A DNA stretch of 64,000 nt from an uncultured Helicobacteraceae bacterium (GCA_934668765.1 CAKUOH010000003.1:1-64000); one strand, 5' to 3'; positions 8,588-17,760 are shown, numbered from the stretch's first letter. The notes: generated from the letters alone by a model not told the origin. Translations and numbers: made by a program.

Positions 8588-9085
8588 CTACTTAATTTTA
8601 TCGCTTTTTACAATTTTATCGCCCTTAAAGATGCCTAGATTTTCAGCCTTGCCGTCCTTATAGAGCACCATCACAGGATATTCTTCAAATGTGCCTTGCT
8701 CCATTCCGGGACTGCCTTGTGGCATTCCGGGTGCAGAAATGCCGATTGCATTTTTAGGCGCGTTTGCGATTAACCACTCAATCGCAGATAGCGGCAAATG
8801 TCCCTCTAGCGCAAATTCCTTGTTGCCTACTTTAATTACACCTGTGTGGCAGCTCATAAATTCATCTTTAATACCAAATTTTTCCTTTATCTGCATAAAA
8901 TCATTGCTTTTATGGATATTGACTTTATAGCCGTTTTGGCTCATATACTCCGCCCAAAGCTCACAGCAACCGCAGGTGGGGCTTTCATAAAGCTCAATAA
9001 TTTTTTGTGATTTGGGATTTATTTTAGATTCATTCGCATTTAGGACACAAAACACCATCATTAAACAAATCAAAATTTTTCTCAT
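8588..9085 (-). CDS. DUF411 family exported metal-binding protein
   Basis: About 165 residues. A signal peptide (MRKILICLMMVFCVLNANES) is followed by a DUF411 domain: ESPTCGCCELWAEYM with a CGCC motif, MSCHTGVI, and VGNKEFALEGHLPLSAI. DUF411 proteins are periplasmic, often found in copper or heavy-metal contexts. Start 9085 is preferred over the ATG at 9097 because the GGAG of the upstream codons then lies at Shine-Dalgarno distance. A Met/Gly/Pro loop (GMPQGSPGM) before the final strands might also bind metal; this is inference. Confidence 0.82.
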   Translation of the reverse strand: MRKILICLMMVFCVLNANESKINPKSQKIIELYESPTCGCCELWAEYMSQNGYKVNIHKSNDFMQIKEKFGIKDEFMSCHTGVIKVGNKEFALEGHLPLSAIEWLIANAPKNAIGISAPGMPQGSPGMEQGTFEEYPVMVLYKDGKAENLGIFKGDKIVKSDKIK

Positions 9086-9220
9086 TTTTTGCTCCATTAT
9101 TGAAAATTTAAAGTCAAATTGTAGTGATTTTTTAAAAAGATTTATTGTGTATTTTGTTAAGATTCGGGGCGCATTTAGATTTACACAAATCCAAAGTCCC
9201 CAAATAATATTTAGCGAGAT

Positions 9221-9925
9221 TTAAGGCGTTACACTACGCTTTTGGTAGCCATTTGCTTCAATTTCTCCCAAAAACTTATATACTTCGCTATCAGGGCTGA
9301 TTTTGCCCTCTTGCTTCATAATATCAAATGCCGTCATTCCATTGTTGTCGCGGTGCATATAATCCGCACCATTATCAAGCAAAATCCGCAAAATCTCCAC
9401 ATTTTCGTTATTTAACGCCGCATAGATAAACACAGAACGCCCAAATTTATTGACAAAATTCACATCCGCACCCGCTTTGATAAGGCGAATCGTAAATTCC
9501 GGATTCGTATTATACGAAGAGGCATAGATTAGTGGTGTGAATCCTATGTCATTGACTTTATTTATCTTTGCATTTGCGTTAATCAGTGTCTGTAAAACTT
9601 CAGGGTTTTTGTTTTTCTGTGCCGCGCCCATAAGTGGCGTAGCACCTCCCTTTGTAGGATACTCCACAATCGCCCCTGCCTCTACAAGTGCCTTAATCGC
9701 GCCGGGGTCAGTATTTTCCTCAGCGGCAAACATTAGCGGTGTGCAGTTTGCTTCATTTTTCATAAACACATTTGCGCCTTGTTCTAGCGCAGCCCTAACT
9801 TCCGCTTCGCTTCCCCTACGCGCCACGGTAAAGAAATTGCCCTCATAGACTTTCTTTGGCTCGGGCTTCCACTCATTTTCTTCCTCTTGCGGTGCAGATG
9901 AAAACAATTTATCAAAAAATCCCAT
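9221..9925 (-). CDS. Ankyrin-repeat protein
   Basis: 234 residues with no signal peptide. After an acidic N-terminal stretch it holds five to six ankyrin repeats of about 33 residues, each with the TPLMFAA / TPLIYAS helix start and a GAxVxxxxxxGxT turn (residues about 35-210). It is probably a protein-protein interaction module in the cytosol; partner unknown. AAGG precedes the ATG. Confidence 0.85.
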   Translation of the reverse strand: MGFFDKLFSSAPQEEENEWKPEPKKVYEGNFFTVARRGSEAEVRAALEQGANVFMKNEANCTPLMFAAEENTDPGAIKALVEAGAIVEYPTKGGATPLMGAAQKNKNPEVLQTLINANAKINKVNDIGFTPLIYASSYNTNPEFTIRLIKAGADVNFVNKFGRSVFIYAALNNENVEILRILLDNGADYMHRDNNGMTAFDIMKQEGKISPDSEVYKFLGEIEANGYQKRSVTP

Positions 9926-9994
9926 TTTGTAGCCTTTTGTTTGAAGTTTTAAAAATAAGGCGCAATTATATCTTTTTTAATCATTAAATGCAAA

Positions 9995-10924
9995 TTAAAT
10001 CACATAAAATTCTATCAAACCCACGCGCTTTATTTGAATCTTGCGCGAATCTAGCAAATTTTGCAGACGCGCAAATGATTTGCCACTTAACATATTTTGC
10101 ACTTCATTTGCCTCCAAAGGACGCCGTTTTAGTAAGTCTAAAATCTCGCTATCATTTAGATTTAGGCGATTTGCGCTTAAATCCTTTGAATCTTGTGGCG
10201 CATTTTTGCGTTTTGGAATGCTAACACAAAGCCCACTAAAAAGCGTAGAAATACTAGAAATTTTATCAAAATCCACAGATTCAACATTATAAGCAGGTGG
10301 TCTATCAATCGTCCCTATATCCACTCTATCAACGCCTATTTTACGCAAAAAATCCGCTAGTGGCTTCATAGATTCGTCATTCTCATTGATATTTTTCACT
10401 AGCAAAATCTCACAAATAAGCAAATTACGCCGAATCTTTGCATAAGATTCAATCCCATTCATTATCGAATCCAAATTTAAACTCTTATGAATCCTATCGA
10501 TTTTTTTATAAGTTTTTTGAATACCTGAATCTAGGCTAAATTTTACCATATCAAAATACGCCAAAGCATCTTGCACAGCCTTTTTACCAAAGTGCGAACC
10601 ATTGCTTAAAATCAAACTTTTCACGCCACTAGGCAAAAATGGCTTAATTTCACGCATAAACGCCTCTAGGTGCGGATACAAAGTCGGTTCGCCATTTGCC
10701 GTAATCGTTAGCACATCGATATTTTTATGCTTTTTAAGTGCGGATTTTGTCGCTTCAAGTAGCAAATCTAGTGGCAAAATTTCGCTCATTTGCTCCACGC
10801 TTTTTGCGCCTTTTAGCTCACAATACACACAATCAAAATTGCATTGCTTTTTTTGTGGCGATAAATCCACGCCCAAAGAGACGCCAAATCGCCTAGAATG
10901 CACAGGTCCAAAGATGATATTCAT
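9995..10924 (-). CDS. Radical SAM family protein
   Basis: 309 residues. The radical SAM cluster motif CNFDCVYC is at about residues 28-35, preceded by GPVHSRRFGVSLGVDL. TANGEPTLYPHL is the GGE-like SAM-binding strand, and SLILSNGS and FSLDSG follow. The overall order fits the COG0731-type group of Fe-S oxidoreductases, whose substrate is not known. The last 70 residues carry a small helical domain (LDLLKRRPLEANEVQ). It lies downstream of hemE on the same strand. Confidence 0.82.
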   Translation of the reverse strand: MNIIFGPVHSRRFGVSLGVDLSPQKKQCNFDCVYCELKGAKSVEQMSEILPLDLLLEATKSALKKHKNIDVLTITANGEPTLYPHLEAFMREIKPFLPSGVKSLILSNGSHFGKKAVQDALAYFDMVKFSLDSGIQKTYKKIDRIHKSLNLDSIMNGIESYAKIRRNLLICEILLVKNINENDESMKPLADFLRKIGVDRVDIGTIDRPPAYNVESVDFDKISSISTLFSGLCVSIPKRKNAPQDSKDLSANRLNLNDSEILDLLKRRPLEANEVQNMLSGKSFARLQNLLDSRKIQIKRVGLIEFYVI

Positions 10925-11005
10925 TTTAGATTCGCACCCAAAAAATTACCTAAAATCCGCTAGATTCGCGCAAATTTTCACTAGATTCGCACCCAAAATC
11001 CATAA

Positions 11006-12037
11006 TCATCGCGCTGTTTTTTCTCGCACAAATCGCACCAATTCCGCCACATTTGTCCGTGGTAAATCTGGCAACATTCCGTGTCCCAAATTAAAAATAT
11101 GCCCTTCTTTTTTGCCCATAACGCTTATGATTTTGGTGATTCCCACTTTCATCGAATCCAAATCATACAAGCGCGAAGGCTCTAAATTCCCCTGCAAGAC
11201 AAATCTTTTGCCTAAAATATCTTTTGCATTTTTCAAATCGCAACCCCAATCAATCCCAAACACCTCAAAATTCGCCTTAATCTCTCCTAATTTCTGCAAA
11301 TATCCACCCACACCTTTGGGAAACACGATGATAGGCACTTTTGGATACTGCGACTTTAAATAATCCACAATCTCCAAAATGTATTTATACCCAAATTCCA
11401 AATACGCGCTTCCCTCCAGCGCACCAGCCCACGAATCAAATATCATCACAGCATCCGCACCAGCCTTAATCTGTCCCTCCAAATACGCGCTTAATTCATC
11501 TGTGATTCGCGCCAAAATGCTCCGCAAAAGCTGCGGATTTGTGTAAAGCATTTTTTTAGAATGTGCGTAAGTTTTGCTCCCCTGCCCCTCAATCATATAA
11601 GTGGCAAGCGTCCAAGGCGCACCGCAAAAGCCGATTAACGCCTTATCTTTGGGGAGTTTTGCGCGAATCGCACTCACAGCGTCATAGACATATTCTAACT
11701 TGTAAGAAATATTGCTTTTTAACGCGCTAAAATCGCGCTCATTGCGAATGGTGGCTTTAAAGCGCGGTCCTTCATTTGCCACAAATTCCAAATCTAATCC
11801 CATCTCAAGCGGGACAACCAAAATATCACTAAACAAAATTGCCGCATCTAAATCAAAAATTTCCACAGGTTGAAGCGTTACCTGTGTGGCTAACTCGACA
11901 TTTCTGCACAGCTCTAAAAAGCTCCCAGCTTTAGCGCGAACTTCCCTATACTCGCTTAAATATCGCCCAGCCTGACGCATAAGCCAAATGGGCGTGTATG
12001 GCGTGGGTTTTCGTTTGCAAGCGTCAATAAAAATCAT
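11006..12037 (-). CDS. hemE: Uroporphyrinogen decarboxylase
   Basis: 343 residues. The N-terminal signature TPIWLMRQAGRYL and the second signature GFCGAPWTLATYMIEG are both clear. The substrate Asp region AAILFSDI is present, as is GHGMLP near the end. It decarboxylates the four acetates of uroporphyrinogen III. GGAG precedes the ATG. It is transcribed away from the Sir2 gene and probably together with the radical SAM gene. Confidence 0.96.
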   Translation of the reverse strand: MIFIDACKRKPTPYTPIWLMRQAGRYLSEYREVRAKAGSFLELCRNVELATQVTLQPVEIFDLDAAILFSDILVVPLEMGLDLEFVANEGPRFKATIRNERDFSALKSNISYKLEYVYDAVSAIRAKLPKDKALIGFCGAPWTLATYMIEGQGSKTYAHSKKMLYTNPQLLRSILARITDELSAYLEGQIKAGADAVMIFDSWAGALEGSAYLEFGYKYILEIVDYLKSQYPKVPIIVFPKGVGGYLQKLGEIKANFEVFGIDWGCDLKNAKDILGKRFVLQGNLEPSRLYDLDSMKVGITKIISVMGKKEGHIFNLGHGMLPDLPRTNVAELVRFVREKTAR

Positions 12038-12258
12038 CTTTTTCTCCGTTAATGTTATGTGCTTAAAAATTTGGGATTATAGCAAAAATGCACCCCCGAT
12101 TTGCAAATATAATAATGCGGTGGAGCGGATTTGAATCGTGCTTAAAGCAAATAGATTTTATAAAATTTAATTCCAAGATTTTTGCCCTTTTTGCTAAAAA
12201 ATTTCGCAATTCTAATTATCTTTAATTTAATTCTGCCTTAAAAACGATAAATTTTTGC

Positions 12259-12264
12259 TACAAT
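12259..12264 (+). promoter_or_regulatory. Likely -10 element for the Sir2-type gene
   Basis: TACAAT follows TTTTGC, the extended form common for sigma-70 promoters in this group, 35 bases before the ATG at 12299. The 12038-12258 stretch upstream is AT-rich and holds no gene or repeat that I can recognise; it also carries the hemE promoter in the opposite direction. Confidence 0.45.
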
Positions 12265-12298
12265 GCGCCCCAAAAATCACAATAAGGGCGAATCGCAA

Positions 12299-13099
12299 AT
12301 GATAGATTTTAAAAATGGCAAAATTATCATTTTTAGTGGTGCGGGAATCAGCGCGGAGAGCGGACTTATGACTTTTAGGGACAGCAATGGACTTTGGGCA
12401 AACTATGACATAAATGTCGTCTGCAATTACCATTCGTGGCGACAAAATTACGAACTTGTGCATAAATTTTATAATTTGCGGCGCGAGGAATTAGCGCGTG
12501 TGCGCCCAAATATCGCACATACAATCACGCAAAAATTATCGCAACAATTTGAAGTCATAAATATCACGCAAAATGTCGATGATTTGTTTGAAAGGGCGTA
12601 TTTAGAGGTTTGTGGCGATTCTTTTGATTGCCACGACTTGCAAAGCAAAACTTGCAATGACAAAGATTTTGAAATTTTCGCGCAATATGAAAAGGCAAAT
12701 ATCTTGCATTTACACGGGAAATTATGGGAGATTCGCTGTGAGGAATGTGGGCATATCACAACTATCGGCTATGCACCCTATAACTTCGCGCCTTGCGAAA
12801 AATGTGGCAATGAAAAGCTAAAGCCAAATATCGTATTTTTTTACGAACAAGCTCCCAAATATGCGCAAATGTATGAGATTTTTAGTAAAGTGTGCGATAA
12901 TGATATAATCGTAGTAAGTGGCACTAGTGGGGAGGTTGTGAATATTTGTGCGATGATAAATAAGGGCTACAAAATTTTAAATAATCTGCAATCCGCGCGT
13001 GGAATCAATGAAAATCTCTTTGATAATGTGTATTTAGAGCCTAGCACAAGTGCGTTTCCAAAGATTTATGATGAGATTTGCAGGCTTAAAAATGGTTGA
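12299..13099 (+). CDS. cobB: Sir2-family NAD-dependent protein deacylase
   Basis: About 266 residues. FSGAGISAESGLMTFRDSNG is the NAD-binding start of sirtuins, ITQNVDDLFERA the catalytic-core motif, LHLHG holds the catalytic His, and a CEEC...CEKC zinc ribbon follows. The conserved spacing between NVDDL and the catalytic His is lengthened by about 28 residues that include a family A palindromic repeat (12626-12661). Start 12299 is chosen over 12263 because AAGGGCG precedes it. The C-terminal half is shorter in motifs than usual CobB, so substrate range is open. Confidence 0.85.
   Translation: MIDFKNGKIIIFSGAGISAESGLMTFRDSNGLWANYDINVVCNYHSWRQNYELVHKFYNLRREELARVRPNIAHTITQKLSQQFEVINITQNVDDLFERAYLEVCGDSFDCHDLQSKTCNDKDFEIFAQYEKANILHLHGKLWEIRCEECGHITTIGYAPYNFAPCEKCGNEKLKPNIVFFYEQAPKYAQMYEIFSKVCDNDIIVVSGTSGEVVNICAMINKGYKILNNLQSARGINENLFDNVYLEPSTSAFPKIYDEICRLKNG
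12626..12661. repeat. Family A palindromic repeat inside the Sir2-type gene
   Basis: GATTGCCACGACTTGC...CTTGCAATGAC has the same ends as the intergenic repeats and folds on itself. It is read in frame and encodes roughly FDCHDLQSKTCND, placed between the NVDDL motif and the catalytic His. Confidence 0.75.
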
Positions 13100-13158
13100 A
13101 ATTCGTGGCTTTTGGCGCGAATCTAGCGCGAATCCAAAACGCAAAGCACAAATCTAAA

Positions 13159-14055
13159 ATGCAAAAAACTTTCATTTTTTTATTATTTATCGCTATGTTT
13201 TTTTGGGGATTGTCGTGGCCCCTATCTAAAATCCTTTCATCGAATCACTCGCCTTTTATCGTGGCATTTGCGCGATTCGCCCTTGTGGCACTCTGTCTTT
13301 TGCCTATCATAAAATATCGCCATTTAAGCCTAAAAGTCCCGCGCTCTTGCTATTTGCGCCTTTGTGTTAATATCATTTCAAACGCACTTTATTCGCTCGT
13401 ATTTTTCTATGCGATAAATTTGGGCAACGCAGGGAGCGCAGGGGTGATTACCACGACTTTATCGCCCATTTTAGCGACTTTATTAAGCGTGATAATTTTT
13501 GGCGCAAAGCTTAGCCGAATAGAACTCATAGGACTTGCAATCGGGCTAGTATCGGGCGTTTTCTTTATCTCTGGCAAGGGGATGATATTTGATTTATTTA
13601 ATCTATTTTTCATTTTAGCGGCATTTTTGTGGGCGTGTGTAACTTTAAGTGTGCGCAAACTCCCGCTCCACCCGCTAATTATTAACTTTTACAGCGCGTT
13701 TTTTAGTGCGGTGCTATTTGTGCCATTTTTACAAAGCGCGGATTTTGGAATCTTTGCGGAGCGTGAATCGCTTGGATTCTTGTTAGTAATCGCGCTTTTA
13801 TCCACGGTATTTGGCACAAGTATTTATTACAAGGGCATTGAAGTCGTAGGCATTACCAAAAGTGCAAGTTTCACGCTATTAGTGCCGTTTTTTGCGGTGC
13901 TTTTGTCCTTTGTGATTTTGGGCGAAATGCCCGAATCTAGCACCATTATCGGCGGGATTTTGGCAATCATCGCTATTTATCTAATTAGCCTTTATAATAA
14001 AAAGCATTTTAGATTTTTGGGGCGATTTTTGCGTAATTTATACAAAAAATCATAG
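13159..14055 (+). CDS. EamA/DMT-family transporter
   Basis: About 298 residues with ten predicted membrane helices and the two-repeat EamA layout. FFWGLSWPLSKIL is at the start of the first repeat and LVPFFAVLLSFVILGE near the end of the second. It is probably an inner-membrane exporter of small metabolites; the substrate is unknown. A TTG at 13096 that overlaps the Sir2 stop would add 21 polar residues; the ATG at 13159 gives a normal first helix but has no clear Shine-Dalgarno, so the start is uncertain. Confidence 0.82.
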   Translation: MQKTFIFLLFIAMFFWGLSWPLSKILSSNHSPFIVAFARFALVALCLLPIIKYRHLSLKVPRSCYLRLCVNIISNALYSLVFFYAINLGNAGSAGVITTTLSPILATLLSVIIFGAKLSRIELIGLAIGLVSGVFFISGKGMIFDLFNLFFILAAFLWACVTLSVRKLPLHPLIINFYSAFFSAVLFVPFLQSADFGIFAERESLGFLLVIALLSTVFGTSIYYKGIEVVGITKSASFTLLVPFFAVLLSFVILGEMPESSTIIGGILAIIAIYLISLYNKKHFRFLGRFLRNLYKKS

Positions 14056-14071
14056 CCTTTTGTAAGAAAAT

Positions 14072-14431
14072 CTATCCTTTAAATGCAATGATTTCTATTT
14101 CAATCATCGCACCTTTTGGCAAATCTTTAACCGCTACCGCTGAACGCGCAGGGTATGGAGATTTGAAAAACTCGGCATAGACTTCATTCATCGCGCCAAA
14201 GTCGTTAATATCTGCCAAAAAAACGGTGGTTTTGATGACATTTGCAAATGTCAAGCCATTTTCGCTCAAAATGCCATTTATGTTTTCTAATACTTGCCTT
14301 GTCTGCGTGGTTATATCGCCATTGATAAATTCATTTGTGCTTGGATTAAGCGGGATTTGCCCTGATGCAAAAACAAAATCGCCCACCACTCTATACGCCG
14401 AATATGGTCCTATTGCCTTTGGATATTTCAT
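14072..14431 (-). CDS. ridA: RidA family enamine/imine deaminase
   Basis: 119 residues. Diagnostic motifs are AIGPYS at the start, FASGQIPLNP, TRQVLENI, KTTVFLADINDF, and YPARSAVAVKDLPKGAMIEIE with the Arg that binds the imine carboxylate. It hydrolyses reactive 2-aminoacrylate-type intermediates in the cytosol. The start at 14431 is set by a strong AAGGAG six bases before the ATG; the longer frame to 14479 is not needed. Confidence 0.93.
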   Translation of the reverse strand: MKYPKAIGPYSAYRVVGDFVFASGQIPLNPSTNEFINGDITTQTRQVLENINGILSENGLTFANVIKTTVFLADINDFGAMNEVYAEFFKSPYPARSAVAVKDLPKGAMIEIEIIAFKG

Positions 14432-14584
14432 AAAACACTCCTTAAAAAAATATGAAGTGCAATTATAGCGCATTTGCAAATATATTTTTTTCGTGTGAAT
14501 CTAATTGTGTGAATCTGTCGCATTTTATGGTAGGATTCGCAATTTAATTTTGCAAATCTTAAAAAATAAAGGATTAAAGAAAAA

Positions 14585-15340
14585 ATGGAATTTGACTTAA
14601 ATCTAACCACGATTTTAATTTTAAGCGCGGTGGCGTTGGTGGCGGGATTTGTCGATAGTATCGCAGGTGGTGGCGGAATGATAACGCTTCCTGCGCTAAT
14701 GTTTGCAGGAATCCCGCCACACGAAGTGCTTGGGACAAACAAATTTCAGGGCGTTTTTGGGACGCTATCAGCCACTTGGCATTTCTACAAAAATGGACAT
14801 TTGGACTTGCGAAAATGTGCGCTATTCACGGGCTTTGCCTTTGTATTTGCGCTAGGCGGAGTAGTTGCGGTGCAAATTATCAATGCAGATATTTTACGCA
14901 AAGCAATCCCATTTCTGCTAATATTTTTCGCGCTTTACTTCCTTTTCTCGCCAAAAGTCAGCGAAGATTCAAGCAAGGCGCGAATCTCACGAATCGCACT
15001 AGCCTTTGTCATCGGCGGAATTGGCTTTTATGATGGCTTTTTTGGACCGGGCACAGGCTCGTTTCTAATGATTGCACTTATATCGCTAGGTGGCTTTGGC
15101 ATAAAAGACGCCCTAGCACAAGCAAAACTCTACAATTTTGCCACGAATCTTGCCTCTGTGATTGCATTTGCGGTATTTGGACATATACTTTTTGCAGTGG
15201 GCGCGGCTATGGCGGTGGGGCAGTTTATCGGCGGGAATTTGGGCGCAAAAATGGCACTAAAATACGGCATAAAAATCATCAAACCCCTTGTTGTCATCAT
15301 CTCTTTGGCAATGTGCGCGAAATTATTATTTTTTAGTTAA
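14585..15340 (+). CDS. TSUP (TauE/SafE) family membrane permease
   Basis: 251 residues, about eight membrane helices, with the family motifs GFVDSIAGGGGMITLPAL near the N-terminus and GFYDGFFGPGTGSFLMI in the second half. These proteins export sulfite, sulfoacetate or related anions across the inner membrane. The substrate cannot be told from sequence. Confidence 0.88.
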   Translation: MEFDLNLTTILILSAVALVAGFVDSIAGGGGMITLPALMFAGIPPHEVLGTNKFQGVFGTLSATWHFYKNGHLDLRKCALFTGFAFVFALGGVVAVQIINADILRKAIPFLLIFFALYFLFSPKVSEDSSKARISRIALAFVIGGIGFYDGFFGPGTGSFLMIALISLGGFGIKDALAQAKLYNFATNLASVIAFAVFGHILFAVGAAMAVGQFIGGNLGAKMALKYGIKIIKPLVVIISLAMCAKLLFFS

Positions 15341-15410
15341 AGATTTGCATTGCGAATCACATAAATTTGATTCGCAAATTCGCACTCCAAAATAACTTTA
15401 AATTTTTTAT

Positions 15411-15424
15411 TTGATTTAAATCAA
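15411..15424 (+). promoter_or_regulatory. Consensus FNR/CRP-family operator upstream of the racemase-Dcu unit
   Basis: TTGATTTAAATCAA is a perfect palindrome and an exact match to the FNR consensus TTGAT-N4-ATCAA. Its centre (15417.5) lies 41.5 bases before a start site inferred 7 bases after the TATGAT element at 15447-15452, the standard class II activator position. It fits anaerobic activation of C4-dicarboxylate transport. Which regulator of this family the organism has is not visible here. Confidence 0.65.
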
Positions 15425-15446
15425 TATTTAAGCACTGCGATTGAGC

Positions 15447-15452
15447 TATGAT
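15447..15452 (+). promoter_or_regulatory. Likely -10 element of the racemase-Dcu promoter
   Basis: TATGAT preceded by GAGC. No good -35 hexamer is seen at 17 bases upstream; instead the FNR-type palindrome sits there, as expected for an activator-dependent promoter. Confidence 0.5.
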
Positions 15453-15493
15453 TCGCGCGTGGTTTTACAAAATTTACATTTTAAGGAGTTGCG

Positions 15494-16168
15494 ATGGGAA
15501 AAATTTTAGGCGTTTTGGGTGGTATGGGACCAGCAGCTACTGCGGAGTTTTTAAGGCTTCTAGCACTGCATACACCTGCTAAAACAGACCAAGAGCATAT
15601 TATTACCTATATGATAGGCGACCCTACAATCCCCGATAGGACGGAGTTCATACTAGGCGGGAGCGTGAATCCAGCCACAAAAATCAAGGCAAATTTAGAC
15701 AATCTCATTGCGATGGGTGCGGAAGTTTTGGCAAGTCCTTGCAATACGGCGCATTATTTTATCGATGAAATGCAGCTAAAAATGCCCTTGATTCATATCA
15801 TCAAAGAGACGATAAAAGCCACGATGGAGATTGATTCGCGGGCTTTTTTAATCTCTACTTTGGGCACGAAAAAAAGTGGGCTTTTTGAAAAGCACTCAAA
15901 GGCTTTGGGGCTTGAAATTATCACGCCTGATGAAAGCGTGGCAAATCTCGTGCAACAAAGCATAAACTGCATTAAGGCAAATGATATGAAAAAAGGCGGG
16001 GAGCATATCAAAAAGGCGATTTTAAGCCTTTGGGAACGCGAAGATTTGCCTGTGATTTTGGGTTGCACGGAGTTGCCTTTGGCATACACTGCAAGTGGAT
16101 TGGAGAGCCAAAGAGTAGTTTCAAGCCTAGAAGCACTTGCGAAAGCCTGTGTGAAGGCTTGTAGATAA
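15494..16168 (+). CDS. Aspartate/glutamate racemase family protein
   Basis: 224 residues. GVLGGMGPAATAEFLRLL is the family start, and the two catalytic Cys are in SPCNTAH and LGCTELP, so both acid/base residues are present. It most likely interconverts L- and D-aspartate. AAGGAG precedes the ATG. It is followed about 100 bases later by a C4-dicarboxylate/aspartate transporter, which supports aspartate as substrate. Confidence 0.88.
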   Translation: MGKILGVLGGMGPAATAEFLRLLALHTPAKTDQEHIITYMIGDPTIPDRTEFILGGSVNPATKIKANLDNLIAMGAEVLASPCNTAHYFIDEMQLKMPLIHIIKETIKATMEIDSRAFLISTLGTKKSGLFEKHSKALGLEIITPDESVANLVQQSINCIKANDMKKGGEHIKKAILSLWEREDLPVILGCTELPLAYTASGLESQRVVSSLEALAKACVKACR

Positions 16169-16272
16169 GAGATTTTGGGCTAGATTTGCGCAAGATTTGC
16201 ACGAATCTAAATGACAAATTCGCAGATTCACACAAATCTACGAATCTTAAATAAAAATTAAAAGGAGACAAA

Positions 16273-17628
16273 ATGGATTTAATGGTTGTTTTACAGATTA
16301 TCGTCCTATTTGGCGGTATCTTTTTAGGGATTAAAATCGGCGGTATGGGCGTGGGCTACGCAGGTGGGCTAGGCGTGATTGTGATGACGCTATTTTTAGG
16401 AATGGATACAAAAATGAGCTACATTCCGCTAGATGTCATTTTAATCATCGCGTCTGTGATTTCGGCAATCACGGCGTTACAAGTGGCTGGTGGATTAGAT
16501 TATTTGGTGCAGGTAACAGAAAAAATCATACGAAAGCACCCCAAACAAATCAACTATATTGCACCGATTGCGGCATATTTTCTTACGATTTTGGCTGGGA
16601 CAGGACACACGGCATATTCGATAATCCCTGTTATCGTGGAAGTGGCGAAGTCTCAAAATATCAAGCCTAGTGCTCCTTTGGCATTAAGCGTGGTTTCATC
16701 ACAAGTGGCAATCACGGCATCGCCCATTTCTGCGGCGTTTGTGGCGATGACAGGCGTTTGTGAGCCACTTGGCGTAAGCTATCCTATGCTACTACTTATT
16801 TGCATTAGCACGACTTTTGTAGCGATGCTAATTACTAGCTTTATCGTAAATAAATTTTATAATTTGGACTTAAACAAAGACGCGCTGTATCAAGAACGAC
16901 TTAAAAAAGGGCTTGTAAAAGAGATAAAAGATGTGCAGTATAAAGAATTGCAACCTTTTGCGAAACGGTCTGTGGCGGTTTTTTGCATAGGCGTGTTTGT
17001 AGTCGTGGGCTATGCGTTAGCTATTTCGCCTACAATCGGGCTAATAGACATTGATAAGGCGGGAATTTTGACGCGTGATAATGCGATTATCAGCTTTATG
17101 CTAACCGTGGGCTTTTTAATCGTTGTGCTTTGTAAGGTAGATTCAAGCAAACTTATCTCCACTTCGACATTCCAAAGCGGTATGAATGCTTGTATTTGCG
17201 TAATGGGAATCGCGTGGCTGGGTAATACTTTTGTAAATGGGCATTTGGATTCGCTAAAAGAATTTACTAGCCAAATCATCTCACAATACCCATTTGTCCT
17301 AGCGATTGCGCTATATTTTTTAAGCTGTCTGCTTTACTCGCAAGCCGCCACGGCAAAAGTCGTAATGCCAGCGGTGGTGTTAGCACTTGGTATGACAAGC
17401 CCCGAAAACTCACAGCAAGTTTGGATTTTGGTGGCAAGTTTTGCGGCTGCCTCTGGGCTATTTATATTGCCTACCTATCCTACGACACTTGCAGCCATTG
17501 CGATGGACGATACAGGAACAACGCGTGTGGGTAAATTTGTCTTTAATCATAGCTTTATAATCCCGGGAACTATTATGGTGGCGATTTCTGTGGCATTAGG
17601 ATTTATCGTAGCACCGATTTTGCTATAA
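16273..17628 (+). CDS. dcuA: Anaerobic C4-dicarboxylate (aspartate/fumarate/succinate) transporter, Dcu family
   Basis: 451 residues, about 10-12 membrane helices. Dcu motifs include GGIFLGIKIGGMGVGYAGGLG at the N-terminus, APIAAYFLTILAGTGHTAYS, VVSSQVAITASPISAA, and LYSQAATAKVVMPA near the C-terminus. It exchanges or takes up aspartate, fumarate and succinate during fumarate respiration. Length and pattern fit DcuA/DcuB; A versus B is not certain. Shares a promoter with an FNR-type box with the racemase and ends at a clear terminator. Confidence 0.92.
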   Translation: MDLMVVLQIIVLFGGIFLGIKIGGMGVGYAGGLGVIVMTLFLGMDTKMSYIPLDVILIIASVISAITALQVAGGLDYLVQVTEKIIRKHPKQINYIAPIAAYFLTILAGTGHTAYSIIPVIVEVAKSQNIKPSAPLALSVVSSQVAITASPISAAFVAMTGVCEPLGVSYPMLLLICISTTFVAMLITSFIVNKFYNLDLNKDALYQERLKKGLVKEIKDVQYKELQPFAKRSVAVFCIGVFVVVGYALAISPTIGLIDIDKAGILTRDNAIISFMLTVGFLIVVLCKVDSSKLISTSTFQSGMNACICVMGIAWLGNTFVNGHLDSLKEFTSQIISQYPFVLAIALYFLSCLLYSQAATAKVVMPAVVLALGMTSPENSQQVWILVASFAAASGLFILPTYPTTLAAIAMDDTGTTRVGKFVFNHSFIIPGTIMVAISVALGFIVAPILL

Positions 17629-17631
17629 AGC

Positions 17632-17670
17632 GATTCGTAGGGCTAAAAAGCCTTACGAATCTGCTTTTTT
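17632..17670 (+). terminator. Rho-independent terminator after the Dcu gene
   Basis: A 13-base stem GATTCGTAGGGCT / AGCCTTACGAATC (one G-T pair) with an AAAA loop is followed by a run of six T. It starts 3 bases after the dcuA stop. Confidence 0.85.
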
Positions 17671-17760
17671 GTAAATAGATTTGTGTTTGAAAATGTATGA
17701 TTAAATTTTGTAGAAAATTATGCGAATCTAGCGCAGATTTGCGCTAATGTTTGCATATAT

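Noticed and set aside
8341..8595. 84-codon ORF between xseA and the DUF411 gene
   Set aside because: Made almost completely of family A repeats; the antisense frame is just as open.
10602..11363. 253-codon ORF on the plus strand
   Set aside because: Antisense to the radical SAM gene and hemE, both of which have clear family motifs; the peptide has no family features.
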